From: Forficula auricularia
Taxonomy: Eukaryota > Arthropoda > Insecta > Dermaptera > Forficulidae
DNA: 64,000 nt
Direction: 5' to 3'
NCBI GenBank assembly: GCA_024734495.1
Contig: JALMQS010000137.1
Span: 1,412,079-1,476,078 of the forward strand
The notes under the pieces: generated by a model
Databases searched by the model: none
Seen by the model: only the letters and a program-made list of their open reading frames with translations
What the model was told of the DNA's origin: nothing
Shown: one piece after another, positions 30,201 to 42,200 of the stretch
Layout of the letters: the number at the start of each line of letters is the position of its first letter
Numbering within the stretch: the stretch's first letter is position 1
Position numbers and translations under genes: made by a program

Positions 30201-33200
30201 TACAACCATGAAAGATTATGGGAAAATTAGATGAGTACTTTGCCAAACCATCATCAATAAATGGTAGCTCAATAACTGGATCATTAAGAATATATGCTGG
30301 ACATCTAGCCTGTAGAGTAAAAAAATATAAGTTTTTTAATAGAAAATAATATCAAATTAGCCGATACAAAATTTAAAAAATTCAAATTAATTAATGGTTT
30401 TTGATAAATACAAGAATAACAAATAATGAATGATATATTGCGGTAACCAAAATTTTTAGGATGGGGGTTAAATAAAAAAAAATCAACTGGTGTGTATGCA
30501 CCACACGACTTGCGCTTACAACCTTCCTTGGCTACACAACTAATTAGAACTTCCGTCACAGTATTTTAATCGAAAAAGAAAAAAAGCTGACGTGTTCTGA
30601 TGTGGCCATCCACTTGACTTTACTATACAACCTGGCCATTCACTTATATTTAATATTTAATAAAATGATTTATAATTCATGTAGGGGAGAGGGTTAGTTT
30701 TTGCATTTTTAGACTCCTGGGGTCACACTGATTATGTATACAAAATTTGGTTGAGTTTAGTACAAGGGCCTAGATTTTCATTTTTTGACACTACATCCTC
30801 CCCCCCCATTTTGGGCGGTTAGTTTTTGCATTTTTAGACTTCTGGGGTCCCACTGGATATGTATACAAAATTTGGTTGAGTTTGGTAAATGTTTAATTTT
30901 TAACCCCCTCTCCACCACCCTTAATTTTGGGTCGATTTGCACGAAAATCTAATCAGCTCTTAATCTCAATGGACCAAAATTACGTGTGAAATTTGGTTTC
31001 GATATTCACACTAGTTTTTGAGCTAGCTCGTCCACAAAAATTTGGTAATGCACAGACTAACTAACATACATTTTGACAAAACAATTATTATCTCGCAAAA
31101 TATAATTTTTTCGATGTTCACTGATTAGGGCTTTTTTGTAGAGCCATGGTTTCGCTCAATTTTTTTAATCAAAATAGTTTCAGCCGTTTTTGAGATATTT
31201 CGAAAAAAGAAGAAAAAAAAACACTTTTCATGCACGATTACAATACTTGACCATACCCTGTATGTATAGGTCAGTTTATGAGGGTCCAGAGCCTAATTTT
31301 TTTTTAATAAGTCTCATAGTTTTCGTGTTTTAGGCATTTTTTTGAAAATCTCTTGAAACTATCTGCACTAAATTTTGAGTTGCTGCGACTATAAAAATTT
31401 CCATATTTTTATCATTCTAGTTTTTGTTACACAATCCTGAAGAACCCTACTTTTAACCACAATCCAAAATAAAACAAAAAGTACTCTACTTTTGGAGAAA
31501 AAAGTATTTTTGCAGGATTCAATGTGTTAAAAAATTATAAAAATTAATAAACTTATGCTTGAATAAAAAAAGGAAATAACTAATTACTTCGAGATCATTT
31601 TCATAAAACAGTTGATTAGGAAGGTACAAAAGCGATGGATGGCTTCGAAAGTTGTAGCGTAATTTCGTAATAAATTGTGGGTCATATTCTCCAGTCTCCA
31701 TTGATTTTTGATAAATTACACATGTTGACATAAGACGCTCCAAATAAGATGTCCCTAAAAATAAAAATAACTGTCAATAAATAAATAAAGTAGTTAGAAA
31801 ATGTATTAAATTCTTAAAATTAAATAAATAAAGTTTTACTGGTGGGTTGGCTTTATACACTCACGAGCAAAGAAATGGAATCACTCTCTTTTCATTAATT
31901 CAATGATACTTTGTATGTTTCTTTGTAATTTATTAGAAATTTAAATATTTTTTCTATAAGTTTCATTTTTCAGCATTTAATGGGCCCTCTACACTATGGC
32001 CCAACGTGACCCAAACATGTTGGCCATGTTGGCCACCATTAAAACGAGTTAATTTTGACGGTGCCTCCACACAGTGGTCCAAGAGTTGGGCTAATGTCTA
32101 TGGCTTTGTGGAAACGACACCTAGCCACTGTGCACTTTCGTTGCGTAACATTGACCCTCTTTGATATATCGAAAAAACCGCTCCGAAGGTCAACCATCGC
32201 CAATCTAATCACCAGCGTCAACCAATGACCAATATAAGCCAGCCCCCTCTACACATTGGCGTTGGCTTGAATTGGCCCAAGTTGGCTCATAGCGTAGAGG
32301 AGGCATAAAATAAATCTAGAATGATAACCTAATGGAAATATATTATATTATTATTATTATTAGGTCAAACAGCTGGAGGGGGACAGAGTCGAGTGGAGAC
32401 GGATTGTTGCATCAAACCAGTCTTAGGACTGTATACTCAATGATGATGATGATTATTATTAATATTATATTTGAGAATGAAAATTATATTTAATAACTCG
32501 CAAAGGAGGTGATTCCATTTCTTTGCTCGTGAGTGTAGAATAATTATATTTGATTTCAAAAAAAATTATTTCTTAAAATCTGGTTGAGTGTGGACCAAAT
32601 AAAATAATATATTTTATTGAAATTTTTTAAGTTCTTTATTAAAATTTATCTAATCTGGTTTGAATATGTCAACATTAAAAAATATTGTTGTTCCTATTCT
32701 TTATAATATTTTCCTGCGAGGTCTAAAATATATAAAATATTCAACTGACACACAGGCGGCACTAATGATTAAGAAATCTTGTCGAAAGCAAATATCCAAA
32801 TAAAATAAAGTTTTCAAGGAAAGTTATTAAATAATCATTTACCAAGCCCTAACATTTCCGCATTTTTTGAAGCACATATTGGTCCTAATTGTTGTGGATC
32901 TCCAGCAAGTATAAGTTGACCTCCCATATGATGCAATCTTGACTGTCCTAATTGTCCTCCAATCGCAACAAGTGCTTCTGTCTCTTGAGCTTGCCCGCAT
33001 TCATCTATAAATACATGGGTAAAGAGAGAATCATCCTCTCTATTGCTGTCTTCTTCTTCTTCTCTCGGTAATAATCTAAAAAAAACAAAAACAAAAAAAC
33101 ATCAAAAGAGATAGATATAAATATTATCTTTAAAGATTAAAACTTTATGAAATATTTAGTTTCCTTAAACTAGTGGAAGGTACAGGAAACTTGTATTAAT

Positions 33201-36200
33201 TAGCCCAAGGAAGGAAGGTTCGTCTAAAAAGTTTAGGAAAATTCCAAAAACAAGTCTAATTTATTTACTCTTTTAAGATATTCCATCTAAAATAAAAGGT
33301 GTATTCGATTTGATGGGCTAGCATTGCACTTGGGCGTACGAGTATGCGTACTTTGAAATTTTTCAGCAGATATGTCAAGTGAGGATGCTGGGGGAACATG
33401 TACATTAAGTTAAATATCGTCGCCTTAGGGCCAGTTGTATGTCTATTGGTAAAGTCTTTGTAAAAGTTGACAAAGGGTAAAACCTTAGAATTCATCTTGT
33501 GTCCGGCGGGATGGCCAATCAGATGAAAGTGAGAGTCATTTGATTGGTCATCCAGCCGGGCACAAGATGATTCTAAGGTTTCACTTTGTCAGCTTTTACA
33601 AAGACTTTACCAACTGACATACAAGTGGCCCTTAGAGTGTAAACCTGCTAACTCACAACAAGGAAATTTTACAAGATAGAGAAAAACAAACAAAATTTAA
33701 TATTGTTGTTATGGAAAGAAACTATTTTTCAGATTTTTTTTCCACAACTTACGATCGTAATTTTAAGTAGCAGATTTACTTGGACGATGCTGAATCTCTT
33801 TTTCTTTCGAATGGTATTAATATGTCATATATGATAAAAAATGGATTTAGCAGGTTTACACTCTAAGGTGACGATATGCTAAATGAAAAAATTGTACAAA
33901 ATTTTTTATTTATATATTTCTAACTAAAATTTGAGAAACTGTTTTATTTAATAAATATATTACTTTCAGATTTATATTCTATAGAATATAATGGGGAAGT
34001 ATTGTTTTTATATGGTATCAAAATCAAACTGAATTTAAAACAAATGGATTGGAATATGTAATCAAAAATAATTACAGATGGAAATTTTCATGGGAAGCCT
34101 TTCGGAAGTTTTCGTATTTTATGAAACATACTAAATTACTCATCTCTAGTTTAAAATAAGATATAATATATTGCGAGGGGTGAACCGCGATTGGAATTAG
34201 GTGTACACGTCTTTGGAATTATTTTGGAATTTATTAGATAATGCCCATTCATCTATTGACTTCTAGTTGGAAATGGTAGGTGTACAGGATATTAGGTCGC
34301 GGTTCACCTCTCGATATATTGATATATGTTGAAAAATTAATTTTTACCTTGAACTACTCATTAGAGTTGAAACAATAACTTTATAGCCTTGAAGAAGTTC
34401 TCTGCTAGGTGAATAATATCTTCCACTGGCGGGAATATAATTACTAATGCTTTTTATATCATCTGGAACACTTTTCCTATGAAATAATGAAAAAATAACA
34501 TTTTAATTTATTCACAAAAGGAATAGTACGAGAGTCGATCAAATATAAGTCGGAATTTTTAAAAATTGGATCACTAAAAAAATACAAATTAACACATCAT
34601 TTTCCTAAATAATATCCTAATTCACAAATACATTTTCCTCATCAAATTGGGAATTTTTTGATTAAACTCTCGGTAAAAGATGTAGGGTATTGGAGGCTAG
34701 TTGAGCACGAACTTTCATCCGCCACTTGTTACTAGCTTGTTTTTATTCAAGGGAGTAGAGACTTAAGCTCCATAGCAATAGAGAATGCAGAGCAAAAAAT
34801 CTTCCTCCTCATTGCGAATCAGGAATCTTTGACAAATTTTAAAGACACTAGACGTTTTGAACCTGGGAAAGATACATGAAGTCAGGTTGAGACCATCATC
34901 GATAATGTTTTATCACTCCGTAGATTATAGAGTAACAACGCACGGGTACGCCAGCCGCCGCGGTTCTTTTTATCGTTTTTCGCAGACAGTCAAAATGAAG
35001 AAGGTGTGGTGGCCAGTTGGCTCTTGAACAAGGTAATGAAGCAAAAACGCAGGATATTGGGGTCCCCAGAGGGCAAAAAGTGACCGAAAATTCATTAGCA
35101 AGTGCGTACGTTCCTAAGTAGTATGTTTCGAAACCGTAAATCTCAGAGCTACGAAATTCGAAACTTGAGCTTTATATGGGATAAAAGGTATACAGCAAGA
35201 TTTTGGTTGAAACGGGGACAAGGAAGCTGTTATCTACATGGAATATTTTTTGTTTTTTCTATAAAACGGCTGTATTTTTTTTTTTTAAATCACTAAGTAC
35301 ATCGATAATATAAGTACATTAAGGGCCAGTTGTATGTCGGTTTGTAAAGTCTTTGTTAAGTTGACAAACGGTCAAACCTTAGTATTCAGCCGGATGGCCA
35401 ATCAGATGACACGCACTTTCATCTGACCGTTTGTCAACTTAATAAAGACTTTTCAAACCAACATACAACTGGCCCTTAGGGTCATAAGTTGTTAGTCGTT
35501 CATACATTTTTTTTTTCGATTAAAGTTAAGGAAGGGGGTGTAAATTAGGCGTGTCTCAAATAAACAACGTTTTAAACGCCCATATTTCGGATATGGTAAG
35601 TCTCAATCAAAGCTTTGGGCTTTGAGATTTGAGATTCTATGGCTAAAAGAAATACCTTATGTTTTTGATTGAAATTATAAAACAGGGACTGCCTATTTAA
35701 CCTAGGTGTTTTTTGACTTTTTTTCAGTTTTTTTTTTTTCAAAACAGCTTAGGGGAAACCCAAATTCAAGTAATTTGAAAAAAATGAAATGATATGAAGA
35801 TTTCAAATAAGGGAGAAACGGAAAGGGAAAGTCGTATGGTGTCCACATCACTTGATTATTTTCAAGATTCTATCACTGAAGGGAGGAAAAAAAATATTCT
35901 ATCACTATGCTCGTTCACTTTCATATTCCATAATGATGGAGGATTTTCCATTTCAAAAATAAAATTTTCCAGGTCAAACGTTTGACGCTATTCTCTTTAT
36001 CGCCTCAGTCAGTGCGTTGTCATTCATATATTTCTACACAAAGGGAAAGTCGCTCAATCATCTATCGCATTCACCTTGTGCCCGACCGGATGGTCAATCA
36101 GAAGACACGCTCTTTCATCTGATTGGCCATCCCGCCGGCCACAGGGTGAATTCTAAGCTTTTACCTTTTGTCAACTTTTACAAAGACTTTACCAACCGAC

Positions 36201-39200
36201 ATACAACTTTGGCCCTTAGTCCTACTGCTGAAATCGTTATGCACCGGTCCGAATCAATAAGGTCACGTACTCTACGAATGTTTTCTTCTTGTCCATACCC
36301 ATTGGTGGGATCTTTTTCACAGCTTCATAACTGGACAAAAATGTTGTATGCAAATGATGCAAAAGAACTTTGAAAGGATCTGTGTATTGAGATGGGCTTG
36401 GGTTTTTTCAAAATTTCGGTAATTTTGAAGCTTTCTTTTGCAAGAAATTTTATAATAATCGGTTGCGTTTTTTCCGAAGAGGGAAACTAAAAGTTATCTA
36501 TGGAGATGGGGAAAATGAGTTTTTAAATAATTGTAAAAGATTCATTTTAGTTTTTAATTAATTCAAGAAAATTAAAAAAACAAAAATCGAATATTTGATC
36601 CAACCTCGTAACTTGTTCGTTTAAGAAATTAAGGAAATTTATAATGGTGCGAGACCTTTGGCCATACGGGCACCCGAAAATTCTTATGTACATAACTAAA
36701 AAAAATTTTCGAAATAGATTTCCCAAGTTTGTAGGCTAGCACTCAATCTCCTTAAACTCACTTACCTCAATAATAATTTATTTAAGTCTTAATACAGAAT
36801 AAATTTAACCAGTGAGATAAAGAGGAAAATTTAGTTTTAACTGTTAAAAGTATGTAATGATTATTATTTTTTTAAATTTATTTTAAGCTCCGATTATATT
36901 GGCTTTTGAGAATAAATTTAGTGATGTCAAAGACTAAAGATTAAATAAAAATATTAATTTATTCTTAAGAAGAAATTATCAACCTTTGCCTGATGCAAAT
37001 AAACATACCTATACATATATAAGAGAATAGACCCAATCATTTTTTTACGGGATTATTAGTTCCAGCAAATCGACGGGAAGAAAAAACTCTTAAAAAAAAG
37101 ACAATACGCTTACGCCTATTTAACGCAGTGTTTACCTAATTAAAAAAATCCATAAAAGTAAATATTCGCATAAATAAATAACTCAGTCAATTTGATCTAA
37201 AAATACATTGAATATAGGAAAATACTTATTAGTTAGTAAATATGAAGAGAGAACAACAAATGAACCTATTAATTTCGAATGTATTTACACATAATTTAAA
37301 TTCATAAGAAAAATTAATGAAAAATGATAGAAAAAAGATTCAAAATAGATAAAATTGAAGTAGATATTTCATTCATAGCAAAAAATAAAATTATAAAAAA
37401 GAACTCAAAAAAGACCATGTTGTTTACTAAATTCTTTAGTATTCAATGTCCAGAGCCGAGTTCGAAATCATTCTCAGTAGTTTTTTGCTGCACCAATATA
37501 ACTAGAATATACAGTGTGGGGCATAAAGATCTACACATTTTGAAGAGGTATATAAAATGAAAAAATTTAACTAGAAAAAAAAAACGGAATATATTTTTGA
37601 AAATAAAATAAAATAATTTGTTTTTTTAATGTGTATTAAACATTATCATAAAGGGGGGGGGTCAAAAATGGAAATTCTAGCCCTTTCTACCAAACTCAAA
37701 CAAATTTTGTATACATATTTTGTGGGCCCCAAAAAGGCTAGAAATGCAAAATCTAACCAAATTTTGTATACATAGTTTGGTCAAAAGGGCTAGAATTTTA
37801 ACCTTTGACCCCCCCCCTATTTTGGGTGGTTAAATTTTGCATTTTTAGCCTTCTGGGGGTCCACAGAATATTTTTTAAAAATTTGGTTGAGTTTGGTCGA
37901 AAGGGCTAGAATTTTCATTTTTGACCCCCGCCCCTTTTTTCGTCTGATATAATGTTTAAAACAAATTAAAAAAAAAAAAAAAAATTATTTAATGTTCTTT
38001 TCAAAAATATATTCAGTTTTTTTCTAATTAAATTTTTTCATTTTTTTATATCTCTTCAAAATGTGGTAGATCTTTATGCCCCACCCTGTATATTAAAGTC
38101 AGTCAGAATTATTGATTGATTTTTGCATAATATATTCTTTAATGTGTCTTTGAATGTTCCGTCTTGGTAGCAATAATTAAAATTAAGAGGCGAGGGGGAT
38201 TCTTTCGTAAATGATTAGAAATTATTAAATATCAAGAATAAGAGGTGCCAGGTGTATGGTCAAGTCAAGTGGATGGCCACATCAGCTTATTTGTTTACTA
38301 TACACTTCAGGCAAGTTTTTTTTTTTTTTTTTAATGAAAATGATGAGAGAAGGAGTTACACCAAAAAGGTCCATCCCCTAAAGGCCTGGGTTGGCCCCTA
38401 CATCGTGAAAAGAAGAAGAAGAAGAAGAAGGGTTTTTATAGGCTGGGTAGGGGTTGATGGTATCTGTGGATATGAGTCTCAAACAGCTTAAGGTTATAAG
38501 TCGCGAGGAAGAAGGTGGCTGGGAGCGAGTTCCAGTCTCTGGAGGGGTACATTAAAGTCGATGTCCTCGCAATTTGACATTCGTTTGAAAGGTGACCAGA
38601 TTACTTTTACAATAAAACAACTTTAAAACTACATTTAATTGGGTATCTGAGCCTATGAGATATAACAGATAAAATATTTATAATTAAAAAGAGAAAAGAT
38701 GAAGTTCAAATCTGAGAAACTATAATCTAAAATAAATTTTATATAATATAGATATATGTTTATTTGCATCAAGCAGAGGAGAATCTCATTGATTTCACAT
38801 GATGAAAACACATTATTAATGGTTATTTAAAATCAGAATATAACACCTTTAGGGGCACATAAAAGACCACGTTTACACGTTGAACACTCGCTAGCACTAA
38901 TACCGAATAAGAATGCATCTTGTCACTAAATTCTCCGTAATTGTTTGGGTTTAAGACTCATTAACTCTCATGAGTCAAGTTTGCATACGATCTCAAGGAG
39001 CATATTGTGCATTTTTTGTAAGCATTAATTACATAGAGTTTTCATTGTTAAATAGTTATTAAATTTATGTACATACGATAATTCTAAATAAAATATACTG
39101 CTGGGGACTGATGGCTTAGGATCTAAGCAAATATTTGTTTTTTGTTTTAGGTTAAAAATAAAATAAAATGAGAGAGTCTTCTGTTTTTTAAATAAAATAA

Positions 39201-42200
39201 TTTTTTTAATTATTTCTAGAGACTATAGTTTCGAAGGCATTGCCTTCATCATCAGTCTATCACAAATATTTCAAATTAGTTACAAATTAAGATTTATACA
39301 TAGAAAATTTTGAAAAAGACATTATATATTTTCAAAATTTTCTATGTATAAATCTTAATTTGTAACTAATTTGAAATATTTGTGATAGACTGATGATGAA
39401 GGCAATGCCTTCGAAACTATAGTCTCTAGAAATAATTAAAAAAATTATTTTATTTAAAAACAGAAGACTCTCTCATTTTATTTTATTTTTAACCTAAAAT
39501 AAAAACAATTCTGTTACCATCGACAGTGAAATCTTTTATTCAAATAATTTGTTTTTTGTTTAAAATGATCTCACCAATACTTTGCCAAAGTTTTTTATAT
39601 TCGTTGTGAATCACCCTGTATATGGATTCATTCTAACAGCATCAATCCATGATGTTTTGGAATTTTAGTCAGAACTCGAAGCTTTATGATCTTATCGGTA
39701 AGGTATTTAAAAAAAGAGAGCAAAGCGAAAACGACGAAAACAAACATTTTTAATTTTAAGAATTCCAATTCAAGTTTTTTTTTTCAACTAAAAGTGCAAT
39801 AAGCATAATTGAAAATGCAAATTTAAAATAATCAATCCAAAATTTAAAATAAATCATGCAATCTAACATCAAGCGCATTTTTATTATTTAATAATAGGAA
39901 ATACAAATTAATCTTTATCAAGTTCACAATAAATATTATTAAAATAGAAATATGATTATTATAATTTGTTTTATAAAGGCTTTTATGAAAATGCAATGAT
40001 ACAGGATGATTCATAACCGTTGAAAAATACTTTCGGAAATTGTTGGAAAGACGATTTTTATATAAAAAAATGTTATTTGTTCTATTTCAAAAACTAGAGC
40101 TGAAAATTTTATTTAGAAATATGGTGAGACATTCAACATTTATTTAACAATGGAAACAACATCGAAATTAATATTACGTAATTGTTATGTAAAAACAGAA
40201 CATAACAATTTTGGAACCATCTATAAGGACCTCGTTTAGAATGTTAAAATAAACACTGTTGGCGCAAAGAATAATGGATGCTGAGAGTCATCTCTATATA
40301 TAAAATTAAAGATTTTTCTGTACAATGCTCCAAATCGACCCTAATTTTAGATGTACACGTTTCAAGCAAAGTTATGGAAGAAAACACCTTCAACAAAATT
40401 CCTGTCTGTCTGTTTACATGGGTTCTGCGCAAATTTTGTTCGAAATTGGCATGAAAATGGCTTGAAGTATTTTTAAAGATACAGGTAAATAAATATATTC
40501 ATTTACTATGAGTTAAGATTTCTAGGTCACTTGTTCACATTAAAAAAATGTTAATGTGAAACAAGTGACCTAGAAATCTTAACTCATACATAGTAAATGA
40601 ATATTGCATATAATATTTATTTACTTTTATCTTTATTAAAGATGTTTCACCTTGCACCAACACCACCATCCCTATTAATTATAAAGTATTTTTATGAAAT
40701 TTCGTATTTGGATTTAGAAGAAATAGTTTTCATAAATGTTAAATGTCTGTCCATTTTTCTAAATGAAATTTTAGACAGCTAAATTTCTATATAGAGAATG
40801 AAATTAAACTATGTTCTTATAATATTTTTTGCTTAAAATGACCTTCTCAACAATTTCCTGAAGTTCTTTACATTCATTGTGAATCACCATGTATTATGTC
40901 ATTAAAAATATTGATCATATAGGTGGCTATATTTTCTTTGCATTTGTGAAAATCACGATAGGTGGGACGAATTATTTAGATTTAATTATCAAGTGTAATA
41001 TTAAAAGTTACAACTAATTCACTCTCCTAGCATCTAGTGGCAGAATGTTATCAGGGGAAACAAACTCTCTTGTATAAGAATTATACATTTCCCTGGTAAA
41101 TAGCGCCACTGATTTTCTATATTAAAAACATGTATGATTAGATCGGTGTTTGTATAATGATGTTTTTTTATCTATCGTTGATAGTGTTAGATATTTTCGT
41201 TTCGAGTCCCATCTCCTACCTACTACAAAATATTTATTTCTAAAAGTGAAAGTCAAAATGATATTTCCCACTTAAGGTAGTTGTTTCACGACAATACTAG
41301 CAAAAAGTTAATGCTAGAGTATATAGAACAGGCAATAGGGATTCATAATACATAAGCCCAAAACTTTTTGCTGTTTATGTACCGATTCTAGCCAATCCCG
41401 TGCTCGTTTGACAAATCTGGCACCATTGTAAGAGATTGAATATTTTCATATTAAAATGACAGATAAAATACATTTTAAAAGTTAAAAAATTTCTATAAAA
41501 ATCGTTTTATTTTTTAACAAATGTAATCAACTTGCGTTACACCTTATGAAAATTATAATTCTGAAAAAATCTAGCGCATGCGCGCTTTATACATTTTTCG
41601 CTGGTTAAATAAATGCGCTGTTGCCAAATTGTTTTTAGTGTAATTTTTTTATACATTTTTTATTATTTATTCATTATCTCAGAAACTGTGTTGTAACTAT
41701 GAATCAAAATTGTCTTAAAATATGTATTGTTTATTGTTTAATGTTGGTTTAGTTTTTTATAAAAATGGTAAGAAGGGTTTCTTAATTATAATTAAATTTG
41801 TATGTAAATTCTCCGATATCCCGTATAGTGCAATGTATAAGAGTCTGAAAAACTCTATTTTTGAAATTTAATATCTCCGGAACTATACTGTTCATAAATT
41901 TCGTTTTGCCGCCAATCGATGAGGAAATATTTAAATAATAATCTGTCTAAATTTCAAAAAAATCCTAAGAAAACCCATTTGGCGGAACAACTACCTTAAT
42001 AATAAATATAATAAAATACAATGAATGAAAATTTATAACATTGAAATTGAATCAAATTTGAAAATTTGTATTTTATAAATTGGTGAATAAAAGTTTAATT
42101 AGATTAACTTACCAGTCTCGGGTTGTAGAATGCACTCTTAAAATCTCGTTTTCTTTAATTAAAAATGATCTTAATTTGGAGGCGATAACATCGCATGCTG

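Larger units (their letters stand above)
31858..32536. mobile_element. TA-flanked DNA element carrying two further insertions
   Basis: Inverted ends CACTCACGAGCAAAGAAATG and its complement, each next to TA, as in the Tc1/mariner superfamily. The interior contains a MITE (31981-32306) and an RTE-like LINE tail (32362-32460). No transposase. Confidence 0.6.
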
